Source: Mucidula mucida (lineage: Eukaryota; Basidiomycota; Agaricomycetes; Agaricales; Physalacriaceae). Taken from it: 22,852 nucleotides of DNA. This document shows, piece after piece, positions 1-9,499 of the stretch. Numbering within the stretch: position 1 is the first letter of the stretch; the number at the start of each line of letters is the position of its first letter. Under the pieces are notes generated by a model. That model saw only the letters and a program-made list of their open reading frames with translations. It had not been told where the DNA came from and did not search any database. The stretch lies in contig JADNYV010000542.1 of assembly GCA_015501055.1 (NCBI GenBank), forward strand, positions 1-22,852. Direction: 5' to 3'. A program made the translations under genes and the position numbers.

Positions 1-805
1 GTACCCGGGACAGCGAAGAATGACCGTGAAGCGCTAGCTTGTGCTGAATTTCATACCAAGAGCGCGATACAGAACAATCATTTTTGCCAAAACGAAGGAT
101 GATGGAAGTGGTGTTGACAAATGAGATACATAGCGACTGGTCGATAATATCTGCTGGAAGCCAGGAATAGACTGTATTCCAAAAAGTACCAAGGCAGGCT
201 CGTGTGCAATGAACTTGCCTCAAAACAAGGGCGCATGGACGCGACTAGGTGTTGAACTGTTGTCTAGCGTTCCAGTTGACCGTTTAGCGTCGCGACTAGC
301 TGCATTACCTGATCCTCTACCGATGTCCGAATTGTCATCTTCGCGTTCGTGTAATGCCTGCACTCTTCATAGTCATCCGACCACAACAGAATTCTCGGTC
401 TTGTGCATAACGGTTACGCGAGCTAAGACGATCCATATCGTGATACTTACTTACTACCTTTCCAAGGTCCGTATCATAGGAATCCGATAAATCATGTAGT
501 ATTATCACTAGTACTTCAACCGCACATAAAAGCCAACCTCGTCAACCTCCTGCTCTCTTCATCATGAATCTTCTCCAGCTCTGCCGCCATCTCACTCGGA
601 CTGTACACTTTCAACTCAAGAGGCTGCCGCAGTTGTCCTGAGAGCGACAGAGACGATAAACTGCGCGTCAAAGCCGGGAAGGGACTGGTGTCAAGGAACG
701 GTAAATCCTTCGTGGTCAGACGCCTGCTCGCAGAAACGTCCGACGGAGAAACGCGTGTGCTCAACCGGCGCGGTCGAGGGTGTGCCATGCTGTGTGGAGT
801 AACAG
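1..805. repeat. Segmental duplication, copy A
   Basis: This stretch matches 4922-5714 in direct orientation over its whole length, with scattered substitutions and small indels. Shared landmarks are the opening 'acccgggacag', 'aatttcataccaagagcgcg', 'tagcgactggtcgataa' and 'aagccaacctcgtcaacctc'. Similarity stops near 804, where copy B continues with 'gtagtagcatcatcctcc' and copy A switches to unrelated sequence. The left end is cut by the window edge, so the duplication may be longer. It carries the 3' end of the small gene whose fuller copy is at 5485-6193. Confidence 0.85.
516..805 (-). pseudogene. Duplicated 3' fragment of the 5485-6193 gene
   Basis: The minus-strand frame here encodes HSMAHPRPRRLSTRVSPSD and, near the end, QPLELKVYSPSEMAAELE. 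Both are near-identical to the C-terminal third of the protein at 5485-6193. The 5' two thirds are missing, because homology ends at about 805 with the segmental duplication. The fragment also has an insertion of roughly 15 residues and a changed C-terminus. There is no start codon belonging to the family. This is a passenger of the duplication, not a gene. Confidence 0.75.
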
Positions 806-1033
806 CAAATATTACCGGTAACAAGTCGCATTATACTTTGGGTTTGAAACCGCTCGAAACATTGGAGCCTATTATGGTACATTGACCAGTTCACTGCGAG
901 GTCATGTCAGTGCTTCACCCTGGCTCGGGAAGTGTAGACGTGAAAGCAGAAGGCTGATAGAGGCCAACTTCAATAATGCAGCTGAGAGCTGTCTTGCAGA
1001 CAGTTGAGAATCACGGAATTACAGATATACTAA
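806..1033. other. Intergenic, nothing recognised
   Basis: This unique sequence lies between the end of the segmental duplication and the stop codon of the HNH-nuclease gene. I see no coding signal, RNA gene or repeat in it. It would contain the 3' UTR of the minus-strand gene. Confidence 0.5.
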
Positions 1034-2506
1034 TTACGGTATGCTTCCAGCTCGACTAAGCCTTGGAGTGCTCGGGTCACCGGTGGCGATGACCTGAGGG
1101 TTTTCTTTCAAGTACTCTTCGCGTAGGTGAGCGATACGGCTCATTCCTGGATAAGCGTCTCCATACTCATACAGAATGGCAGGGGGTTGAATTTTTCCTG
1201 TCCAAAGAGTAAACACAAGGAGTGGCTGGCATAATGAGCGCTTTCTTACCTGCCTCAACGTCGGCAAAGATTTGCAGAAGATCTGGGGGAAGGTTGCGTT
1301 CGCGTGCCTCTATGTCACCGACACTCATGCTGTTGTCGGATATCATAGACGGAGCATCCTCCTCGTGGACGGGGCCCCCCGAAGCGCCGCCAATTCCAAG
1401 GCCGCCAATTCCCACAGTGCCAGTCCCAACACCGCTAATTCCAACACCACTGATTTTTTCCTCATCGCCCATCCCTGAATCAGATTGATCACGTTTTCGT
1501 TTTTTTGCTGCCGGGGAGTCAACATCCTGGCGCAGATCAAGAGTTCTAAACACACTTGTGGCCCATGCCGGCAAGGGCTTCCTTAGAACCCCCTTGGTAG
1601 TGTGGGGCACTGCCTTGAAGATCGACCAAGCAAAACGAACATAGAGAATATAAGGAGATATTCTTGCTGGGATATTAAGCGAACGGAGATGATTCTTGAC
1701 GCCAGAGGCTGTCCGCATATGCGACATGTAGTATGCGACAAATGTGGTTGTGTCGTCTGCAGAAGCAGTAAGAGGAAACGGACAGAACGTCCCAGTATCC
1801 ATAAGACGATGGGCGAAACAGTTCATTGCCACCAAACACCGAATGTCGTCAATGACACGGGAAATCGTTCCAGGAAGAGTATATTGAGCCCCAGTAGCGC
1901 GTTCCATAATACCGTGGACCTCGGCCTAACAAATAGAATCAGACCTAGACCAGCAAAGTTAGGAACACTCACCCAGGTTGCATGTTGCTGGGGCACAACA
2001 TGTTGACATTCGACGAGGTCGCAGTTTCCAGTCAAAATGCAGACTTGGTCCTGAGCTTTTATCCAATGCCCGACTGAGCTGGCGGCGAAAGGGACAAATG
2101 GAATATCGTTGTCGTTGTACGAATTGGTGAGCGTCTTCCAGGGTTCGGGAAGCTCGTCAGGGCCTGCAGGCGGCTCCCACGCATCGAAATCTGCGCAAAT
2201 GGTGTAGTCTGCCAAATCAAGGTCGTTCGCATGAAAATAGCATTTCCCGCTGGCAATCAACGCGTCAGTCTCTGGTATTCGCGATTCTCTATCTTTTGAC
2301 CGGGACAGGAATCCCTCTGTCTGGGCAACGATAGTCGCGGCTTGGTGTACCAGCAGTCTCGACATCCCCATCAACGTGCCCCGCTTGGTCCTACACCCAA
2401 AGACGAGGATAGCGCGTTCGCGTATTGGATGGGCCACAGACAGATATTTCAATGGTTCTATGGGCAGCGCTTGCACAGGTGGTTTGGCGGTCTCTGGCTC
2501 TGTCAT
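1034..2506 (-). CDS. HNH-nuclease-domain protein, intact copy (3 exons)
   Basis: Exons are 1973-2506, 1250-1925 and 1034-1197. The introns (47 and 52 bp) have GT-AG ends, and the model gives 457 aa from ATG at 2506 to TAA at 1034. Seen: CILTGNCDLVECQHVVP at about residues 156-172 has the Cys...Cys-x-His pattern of the fungal HNH_2-type endonuclease domain. It is followed by a second conserved block, CFAHRLMDTGTFCPFP, and then by YVRFAWSIF, the typical 'FAW-IF' segment after the HNH core. A basic KKRKR stretch could be a nuclear signal. A Gly-rich run of imperfect (V/L)GIxG units and an acidic region precede the C-terminus. Family knowledge: these proteins form large multicopy families in Agaricomycetes with no settled function, and nuclease activity is unproven. 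A decayed, inverted paralog lies at 18158-19561. The exon model is solid; the function is inferred from the domain only. Confidence 0.85.
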
Positions 2507-2944
2507 GAGAGACGTGATATGGTCACAACAGATTGGTCACGCACTGATTTCACCATTTTGGGACAAAATGTCCGCCTAGTCTGCCAAGTCGACGTATACG
2601 CTCTGGGGAGTTAGCTGCCGACGTCGCCGAGCATAGATTTGGTAGTTAGTTCCCACACGGTATTTTTACTGCTCGTCTTCGATTTCGCCTGCGCGTTTCA
2701 GTCACGGGGGTGCCAGAAGTAATGCTGGCCGCCCTTCTAACGCAACAAAAGTGGGAAACAAGGACGACAGGAGCATATTGTCGTTCTTCCAGCAGAAATC
2801 AATTGCTGTCGACGCAAATATCAGCGGCAGTACTGGTAGGAAGGACAAAGGAGAGGAAAAGGGGAAAGGGAAGGAGCTGATAAACACATAGGTGCCCAAG
2901 ATACGTGCTCATCCATCAGTCTGAACACTGATCTCCATCTGACC
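2507..2944. other. Intergenic between divergent HNH gene and transposase-like pseudogene
   Basis: These 438 bp separate the start of the minus-strand HNH gene from the first ATG of the plus-strand pseudogene. The part just upstream of the HNH start shares 'gaccatatca' with the region upstream of the second HNH copy, so some 5' flank was duplicated too. I see no gene or RNA in the rest. A purine-rich tract lies around 2840-2880. Confidence 0.45.
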
Positions 2945-4748
2945 ATGACCAGTCACTGCAGCTCTCAAGGAACGTCATGGCCTCGTATCTGGGTCAGACT
3001 CACATGGTCAGTACTTAGACTGCCTTTCCTTTTTTTGAGAACAAAACTAATGCTTTGCAGATTCTCAATTTGCGCATGCGTACACGCGGCGGCGGCAGAG
3101 GCAGAGTCATCGGCAACCCAGGAGTCCATGTCTGCCTCGGATGACTTTGATATGGACTTTGGTTATGAGGAGTACTCTGAAGCTGATTGGGACGAGGCGT
3201 CGGCTGTTCGCGCTGAATCATCTCAGCCTCGCGACGCGTTTGCCACTCTGTCACCTACTCCACCAAATAATAATACGTGTTCCTCGACTACTTCTTTCTC
3301 CATATCATACACGACAGCACAATATTCTCCTGCCAGTCACATTCCGGCATCCGCATCTATCACAGCCGCCCGACTTGATGCTCTTTGACAAGATTATACC
3401 CGTTCGCAGGAAATGGACAAGTCATGCCGCGGGTCCTCATCTACAATGAACGACAGCCTCTTTGAAGATGACTGTGATGAGGGACGATGATCTTGATGGG
3501 GCAGAATAAGCTCTTGAACACGAGTCCGACCAAGACCAAGCAACTGCGGGTATTCTCCAAACCTATCTGGAGACGGAATTACAGCGCATCCAGGACGAGA
3601 TCCAGAAGCATAAAATGCCGAAAAATTACATTGATGGTACATTTTGGCGCCGTCCTCCTGATCCACTCTTCGCATTGAATTCTACTCTCGGGTAAAATAC
3701 CGGATGCAGCACCATTCTATCTCATCGACATCTTTGTCTGGAGTCCTTATTTCTTACCAGGTGCACCGGATGTGTTTCGCTGTGAATGTGGTGTGCATCT
3801 GAGTAGAAATGGTATGTTGCCATCACTAAAATGATTTGATCTCAACATATCACTAAATAGGCTATAATGACAATCCCATTGCACGACGAGTGAAAGGACG
3901 ACACAAGCCCTACTTCCTTATGACGATTCGACTGTGATGCGATAAGCGCCGAAAGACCGGCGCCGGTTGTGGACGTAGCTACCAAGGTACCGATGCCTGG
4001 ATCCTAGCCACTTGCAGCAGGAATCTCCAGGTACTTACCCTTAATATTGTACCTCTTGTTGGTACTGATCTTTCCGCAGCATGTTTGAGTGCTCGCGGCG
4101 GTGTTGACAACTCGACTCTTGCTGTTATGCGAACACTATTTGCAACTCGATTTGGCCCACGACCGTGCTCTGAACTTCTACGTGAGATGCAGCATCTCCG
4201 TCACGCTAATCTCGAACTCTCGTACCTCTCGGCCTATGCATTCTTCCAGGATAAATATGATCTTTCACCACCGGAACCTTTTTCCGATTTCGATGACCGG
4301 CTTTGTTTTGGCGCTGCTAATACATCGGTGAAGTACTGCAAGGCAGTCTTCACAGAATGGATGCAAGCCCACCTGGAATTGCTTGATCGTGTCATGGCCT
4401 CGCTGACGGGGACGCGCCTTGCTGGCGATCATACGTTCAAGGTCATTCAATATTTGATGGAAATTGAGGATTACGTAGATCATCAAGTGCGACTTCTTGG
4501 TCAACCAACACATGTTGCTTTGTACTCATCAATCAACAAGTTTGAGGAATGTTGCGCGCAGGCGCTAACACTCACCAAACGGCTCAATTTCCTGGAATCT
4601 TACTACGAGGAGCTCCGAAAAGGCCTTGATGCTCACGGCCACTCCCCAACAAAGCTCATATACACTGGTAATGCAGTCGGTAAGTGAAGAAGCATGTATA
4701 CATGTAGTTATTTATGCCTCTTTCAGGCGAACTTTCGTTTCATGAAAC
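2945..4748 (+). pseudogene. Truncated transposase-like gene (DUF6729-type, RNase H-like)
   Basis: Conserved pieces appear in order but in shifting frames: an acidic N-terminal region, YIDGTFWRRPPDPLFAL near 3625, IDIFVWSPYFLPGAPDVF then CECGVHLSRNG near 3730-3810, YNDNPIARRVKGRHKPYF near 3865, CGRSYQGTDAW near 3975, and an open 200-residue stretch from 4085. That stretch contains GDHTFKV (about 4430) and IYTGNAVG (about 4660). The 'WxPx, CxC, DNPIARRV' signature and the GDHTFK/YTDN pair resemble the Agaricomycete transposase-like family annotated with DUF6729. The Asp expected in YTDN is Gly here. Introns are visible (3812-3860, 4031-4079). There is a stop before CDKRRKTG near 3935 (probably CGA to TGA) and a frameshift near 3680. 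After a last donor at 4680 the gene is cut at about 4749 by a dispersed repeat. The family name is moderately certain; the pseudogene call is strong. Confidence 0.7.
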
Positions 4749-5200
4749 AGGGAAACCGCCCGCGAGACTTTTGAATGTACAGGCGCAGTGTAGCGTCGCA
4801 ACTTGACCATCATCGAGTCTCGGCGATGGTCCAGTATATTAGCTGTGACAGTAACTCATCATGATACATGCCTCGATTCTCTCACCAATACAGTATCATT
4901 GTATCAAGCCAAGCGCAGGTGCATACCCGGGACAGTGACCCGATGACCGTGAGGCGCTATCTTGTGCTAAATTTCATACCAAGAGCGCGACACAATAAAA
5001 TCATTTTTGCCAAAACGACGCGCCGCTTGATATTGAAGTGGTATTGAGAAATGTATTACGTAGCGACTGGTCGATAACATCTGCTAGCGCGATAGAGCAT
5101 ACTGCCAGGAATAGACTGTATTCCAAGAACGTCAAGAAAGTACCAAGTCAGGCTCGTGTGCAAGGAACTTGCCTCTAAACAGGGCGCATGGACGCGACTA
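4749..5200. repeat. Dispersed repeat, copy 1
   Basis: This segment resembles 6392-6833 in direct orientation. Shared landmarks are 'gggaaaccgccc', 'gaatgtacaggcgca', 'cagtaactcatcatgataca', 'aaaacgacgcgccg' and 'gctcgtgtgcaaggaact'. Copies differ by many substitutions and by indels of tens of bases, so they are old. The part after about 4922 is also shared with 1-285, giving three partial copies in the window. I found no open reading frame or clear terminal inverted repeat, so the element type is unknown. Its left edge coincides with the truncation of the upstream pseudogene. Confidence 0.7.
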
Positions 5201-5714
5201 GGTATTGAATTGTTGTCTAGCGTTCCGGTTGACCGTTTAGTCGCGACTAGCTGCATTATCTGATCCTCCTACCGATGTGTGAACCGTCACCTTTCGTGTA
5301 ATGTCTGCATTCTTCATGAGCATCATCCAACCACAACAGAATTCTCGGTCTTGTACTGCATAATAACGTGAACGCGGGCTAAGACAATGTGATACTTACT
5401 TACTATCTTTCCAAGGTCCGTGTCATAGGAATCCGATAAATCATGTAGTACCATCAATTCAACCGCACATAAAAGCCAACCTCGTCAACCTCCTGCTCTC
5501 TTCATCTCCAGCTCTGCCGCCATCTCACTCGGACTGTACACTTTCAACTCCAGGGGCTGCCGCACATGTCCTGAGACGATAACCTGCGCGTCAAAGCCGG
5601 GAACGGATTGGTGTCGAGGAGCGGTAGATCCTTCGTGCTCGCGGAGGTCGTCCGACGGAGAAACGGGTGTGCTCAACGGGCGCGGTCGAGGGTGTGGCAT
5701 GCTGTGTGGAGTAG
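4922..5714. repeat. Segmental duplication, copy B
   Basis: This is the direct counterpart of 1-805. It includes the 3' end of the gene at 5485-6193 and its downstream flank. Here the gene part continues intact past the copy A breakpoint, so B is nearer the original arrangement and A is the derived copy. Confidence 0.85.
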
Positions 5715-6193
5715 TAGCATCATCCTCCTCCAACGGCGCGCGCCGTCGCAGCAAATCCGGACGCGTTTCCCACTCGGTCTTGATACGCTCGGCGGCCGTC
5801 TGGCGCGTCCTCCCCATGCTGCGCTCCATCCGAATTTCATCCACGAGCGTCGTCGCGTCCCACTCCACGCTGTGGATAGCCGGCGGAAGCACGGCCTTCT
5901 CGCGGCTCTTCGTCGTGTCTCGAGATGGATGATGATGATGATGATGGGATGGGCTCTGCGGGTAGCGGTGGTAATAGTCCACGCTCGCGGAGGGCGTCCT
6001 CCCGACGACGTTTCGCGTCATGATAATGCGGCCGAGCCTCGCGAGAGGTATCATGAGAAGAAGACGTGAATTTGTTGGATATGCGCCGGCGGAGGAAGTT
6101 TGGTCGCGGCCTGGGAATTGGTTAGAGGTGCACTACCAGCGAGTCATGCAACAGAAAATCCTCTCACTCAAGTTCTCGAGGCGGAGTCGACAT
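5485..6193 (-). pseudogene. Small hypothetical gene, apparent microsatellite frameshift
   Basis: A good start lies at 6193 (MSTPPRELE), with exon 1 at 6168-6193, a 57-bp GT-AG intron (6111-6167) and a continuing frame reading YHDAKRRREDALRERGLLPP. That frame runs through a (GAT/ATC)6 microsatellite at 5928-5945 and then meets a stop at about 5835. A second frame, open to the TGA at 5485, carries family-like sequence after the microsatellite (QTAAERIKTEW, then QPLELKVYSPSEMAAELE). The simplest reading is one gene of about 225 residues whose two halves are out of phase at the repeat. The RRREDAL-RERGLLPP and AAERIK-EW motifs recall small charged hypothetical proteins of Agaricomycetes; no function is known to me. 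An alternative is a separate short protein starting at 6054 in the second frame, but that would ignore the well-formed first exon and intron. Confidence 0.6.
5928..5945. repeat. (GAT)6 microsatellite inside a coding region
   Basis: Six perfect GAT units lie at the junction of the two open halves of the 5485-6193 gene. Read on the minus strand they give poly-Ser or poly-His depending on frame. Pure trinucleotide slippage keeps frame, so the frame switch also needs a one- or two-base change in or beside the tract. Confidence 0.9.
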
Positions 6194-6391
6194 GACGGTT
6201 TGAATGTAAGCTGTAGCTTTAGTTGGCAGTGAATGCTATGTAGTTTGATATCAGAGCGAAGAGAAGACTAGCACTTTATGTAGCTGGGTCTATCTGGTAA
6301 TGATCAGGACCGAATGGAAAATGTGTTTCGTCTTGGATCCAACGACAAGGAGCACGACATCGAGGTCCCGCCCGCGCCACTCGATGAGAAA

Positions 6392-6833
6392 AGGGAAACC
6401 GCCCACAGGAGACTTTGAATGTACAGGCGCACAATCGCGGTCCGAAGTTTGACATCGTTGAGTCTGTATAACTGTTACAGTAACTCATCATGATACATGG
6501 CATCGAGTCTCTTACCGAAAACAAGCCAAACGCAGGTGCTGAAGAGTGTGACCCGAAGCAAGTAGGTCTAGCTTCTTCTGAATTCAATAATTTGTCGAAG
6601 AAGCAGGACATCCAAGAGCGCGACGCAGAAGATTTCTTTCCAAAACGACGCGCCGTTAGAACTGGGATGATACGGTCATACAACGCGAAGTGGGATGAAC
6701 CGAGCGGATGCAGGATAGACTGACACACTCTCAGTCTAGTCCATACTTGATTGTATTGCAAGGACGTCAAGCAAGTATCAAGTTGGGCTCGTGTGCAAGG
6801 AACTTGCCTCAAAACAGGGCGCACGGACGCAAA
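6392..6833. repeat. Dispersed repeat, copy 2
   Basis: This is the diverged direct copy of 4749-5200. It retains 'gggaaaccgccc', 'gaatgtacaggcgcac', 'gtaactcatcatgatacatg', 'aaaacgacgcgccgtt' and 'gctcgtgtgcaaggaact', but has its own insertions around 6540-6600 and 6670-6730. It lacks the later part shared by 1-805 and 4922-5714. It lies between the small gene and the Sym1-like gene. Confidence 0.7.
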
Positions 6834-7101
6834 CCCGGTAGAAGCAAAACCGTCGGGGATCGAGAAGACACCTTGTGAGGGTGAAAAGAAAGGTTACACG
6901 CACGATGAGGACGCATACTGCTCTTAGTCGGTTCCGTCCAACCGATAACTATACGGCACCTGCGAATGTCCGAAGCAGACGTCGTTTTCCCCGAGAATAC
7001 ACCGGAAACCGAGCAAACTTGGGGACGGCGCTTTGAATAGTGACGCTTACGGGTGAGGGCGGTTGCGCAAAGCAGAAAGATCTATGTTGGTGGTATATGT
7101 T
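6834..7101. other. Intergenic, nothing recognised
   Basis: This unique sequence lies between the dispersed repeat and the stop codon of the minus-strand Mpv17/Sym1 gene. It should contain that gene's 3' UTR. No RNA gene or coding signal was seen. Confidence 0.5.
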
Positions 7102-7855
7102 CTAAGCATGAACAACCTCTTTGACTTCTTTCTCGATAACCTCATCGACCTCCTCGACGCTGCTGTCGCTCGCGTTAACAGCGCTGAGATAAGTGTCTGC
7201 AAGGGCCTTAGTATTCAAAATACACGCATAACACAAAAAAACACATACTCCAGAACAAACTGACAACGCCGACGACGCCGAATCGCCACTGTGGCGGCAC
7301 GATCCAAAAGTTGATGAGCTGTGTGGGAATGAAGACGCCCCAGTTGCGAATCAGCGTCGGGGAATATTTCTCCTGGATCCTGGCCTTGGCTTCAAAAGGC
7401 TTGCCTTCAAGCGTGGCCATGCTCGTAAAGAAGGCTCCAACAACGACAGGCGCGATAACGAACTGGTCAAGCCAGACGCGGTAGATCACGCCTCGAGTAG
7501 GCGACTTAAACGTGAGGCGGCCGAGGAACAGAAACCACGCGGTTATCGCGGGCCCGAACATTGCACCGCCGTAGAAACTGAGCCGCAGAGTGCGCATGGG
7601 CTGTCAGTCATCGCGCGTCAGTTCGAGCTGTAGTATGCGATAAAGGGAGACGTACGTCGTGGTTCTTGCCTTTGCGCTCGATGGCTTGTTGTGCTATTAC
7701 ATCGCCTGCGCCGAAGAGGACTGCTGCTGTCGCGCATTGGGCGACGTATGGGCGGCGGATAAGGAGCGCACTGGGTGGGGGTGAGCCGGGTCCGCACGGG
7801 GCGCGGACTGGCGGCGTGGAGGGACGTACTTGTATGCGCGGAACATGGAGGCCAT
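7102..7855 (-). CDS. sym1: Mpv17/PMP22-family inner-membrane protein (Sym1-like), 4 exons
   Basis: Exons are 7830-7855, 7656-7770, 7249-7600 and 7102-7196. The introns are 59, 55 and 52 bp with GT-AG ends, giving 195 aa, a usual length for the family. Seen: start MASMFRAYN, then LLIRRPYVAQCATAAVLFGAGDVIAQQ, split between TM1 and the conserved 'GD-IAQQ' element. RTLRLSFYGGAMFGPAITAW follows, then the family signature region NWGVFIPTQLINFWIVPPQW, and VVSLFWNTYLSAV spanning the last splice junction. About four hydrophobic helices are present. The acidic tail is lineage-specific. Known of the family: Sym1/Mpv17 proteins sit in the mitochondrial inner membrane, form channels or support metabolite and mtDNA homeostasis under stress, and the exact substrate is debated; peroxisomal PMP22 is the alternative. 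The gene is divergent from the DPBB gene, with 583 bp between starts. The model has no lesions. Confidence 0.92.
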
Positions 7856-8438
7856 CGTTGTGGTGGTCGTCGCGTAAAAGGTAAAATTTATTTCCTTTCT
7901 ATTACCCCACATGGTCTGTGCGCGATTATGTACGTCCGAGCGGTCCGGGAAGCCGCTTGTTTCTCTCCATTCGGTTTCCTCATGATGTCGGAAAGACTAG
8001 GCTTGTTCTTCTCTTCATGGTCAAATCGACATGCCTTCATTCAACACCACTGAATCTTGAAGTGGTTGTCTGTTGCTGTGGCTATGCTTCTTATAGAGCT
8101 GACTTTGAGATGGAATGTATCCATAACCTAGTTTCATCTTGCATCACCATTCTGCTCGGGCTCGTGGTGCAGAGTCTGCCTACAATCGCTATGGTAAGCC
8201 GCCCTCACCGTGCTGTTGACCCGACCTCGACTACCACCCGGACCTTTGATGATTGTCGTCTTGGTGTGATCCACATAGTCTACCATCAGTGCCTACAACT
8301 CTGTCATGTTGGCCCTTCATTGTCGTTTTCTAAGCGACTGCCATCAGAACTCATCTGGCTGATCCTACATATAAAACATCGAATTGCGCAAATTAGAGGT
8401 GTAAAGGTCTACCGCAGGCGGTGGTTACTCTGTCTAAT
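7856..8438. promoter_or_regulatory. Shared divergent intergenic/promoter region
   Basis: These 583 bp lie between the start codons of the Sym1-like gene (minus) and the DPBB gene (plus). They must hold both promoters. An AT-rich 'aaataaatttta' on the minus strand (about 7880-7895) lies some 30 bases before the Sym1 ATG. The long open frame across 7918-8475 has no codon pattern or similarity that I trust, and overlaps the next gene out of frame. Confidence 0.5.
8369..8376 (+). promoter_or_regulatory. TATA-like box of the DPBB gene
   Basis: ATATAAAA lies 63-70 bases before the ATG at 8439. That fits a fungal TATA element with a short 5' leader for a highly expressed secreted protein. Judged by sequence only. 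Confidence 0.5.
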
Positions 8439-9141
8439 ATGTTCGCACCACTTGCTTTCCTCCCCCTCTCTCTAGCTTTAGCTTTCGCTTTTCCTCTTTT
8501 GCTGCGCGAGGTCGTTATAGAAGGAAAACATGTAGGCCAAGGTCAGCCTTCCTCTCTTCATTCCTTGACGCGGTCTCAGAAATGGCAGCTACCTGGTTCA
8601 ACACCTCCGTTGACCGTGGGGCATGTGGCATTCAAAACACGGACGAAGACATGATTGCTGCAGTGACTATGGGTATATATGATGCATATCCGTATGTTTC
8701 TCGTTATGCTTGTACTCCCAACCCAGCGTCCTCATCTATTGCTCAGAGGTGCAACCGCAGACCCTAACCAAAATCCAATATGCAAGCGGTTCATCCTGGC
8801 ATCATGAAAGTCCCTCAGTATTCTCACATGCGTACCCTGTACTTACCACATTATTCATAGACACCGTCCCGGAAACCGGTCAAGTGAACGAGGTCAAAGT
8901 CAAAGTTACCGACCGATGCGCGAGTGTCCCAGATTGCCAGCCACCGTTTACCTACAACGTCGATTTCACATCTGCTGCGTTTAAAAAGCTAGCACCACTT
9001 TCAGCGGGTCGGCTTGATGACCTTCACTGGGAGTTTGTCGCCGAAGGAGAGGAGAATGAGAGTCGTGACATAAAGACATTTCCTAATGTTGCAATGGGAG
9101 CAGCAGGAGACAGTGATGATACTGACGATGAGACGACTTAG
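8439..9141 (+). CDS. Secreted double-psi beta-barrel (RlpA/barwin-like) protein
   Basis: Exons: 8439-8541, 8589-8691, 8747-about 8788, and about 8861-9141. Residues 1-19 or so form a signal peptide (FAPLAFLPLSLALAFAFP). The DPBB signature follows: GQATWFNTSVDRGACG across intron 1 (47 bp), MGIYDAYPGATADPNQNPIC across intron 2 (55 bp), then VKVKVTDRCASVPDC, NVDFTSAAFKKLA and GRLDDLHWEF. These are the usual Cys pairs and the TDRC Asp of fungal RlpA-like/expansin-like small secreted proteins, which lack proven catalysis and are often cell-wall associated. The acidic tail after WEFV is unusual. Odd: joining exon 3 to exon 4 with the obvious GT (8789) and AG (8860) gives a 72-bp intron that leaves exon 4 out of frame by one base. 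A GC donor at 8782 would restore frame but lose the conserved Cys. The gene may use an atypical splice or carry a single-base lesion. Confidence 0.8.
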
Positions 9142-9499
9142 ATAATAGATTGTACCAGTACTGTATCTGCTTTCTATAACCCTGTGCGCCACATATTGCG
9201 GCACTTTCGGCGGGATGCGTGGGAACCTATTCGGGAATTTCCTACGCTGATCGAATTCATTGTTACCTCTGTCTACCCGTTGCCGAGTATACATCGCCGT
9301 CGTAGAACAGACTCCTCTGAGCGCGGTGTTTCGACTTTTTGTTATTTTCAATCGCCGGAATAGGCAGCCGTGGCCACCGCGAAAAGGTCACTCCGAGCCC
9401 GGGACCGTATGCGATGAGCTTACGATGCTTACTCGTCTTTGCAATTATTCTTGCTTCTCACCACCACCGTGACCATCTTTTCCGCGATATCCCTCCATC
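9142..9499. other. Intergenic upstream of the alpha/beta hydrolase
   Basis: These 358 bp should contain the DPBB 3' UTR and the hydrolase promoter. The last 60 bases before the ATG are C/T-rich ('cttgcttctcaccaccacc'), as is common for fungal core promoters. No other feature was seen. Confidence 0.5.

Noticed and set aside
7918..8475. 185-codon plus-strand open frame upstream of the DPBB gene
   Set aside because: It overlaps the signal-peptide exon out of frame, crosses a likely TATA box and has no family motif. It is better seen as the divergent promoter region.
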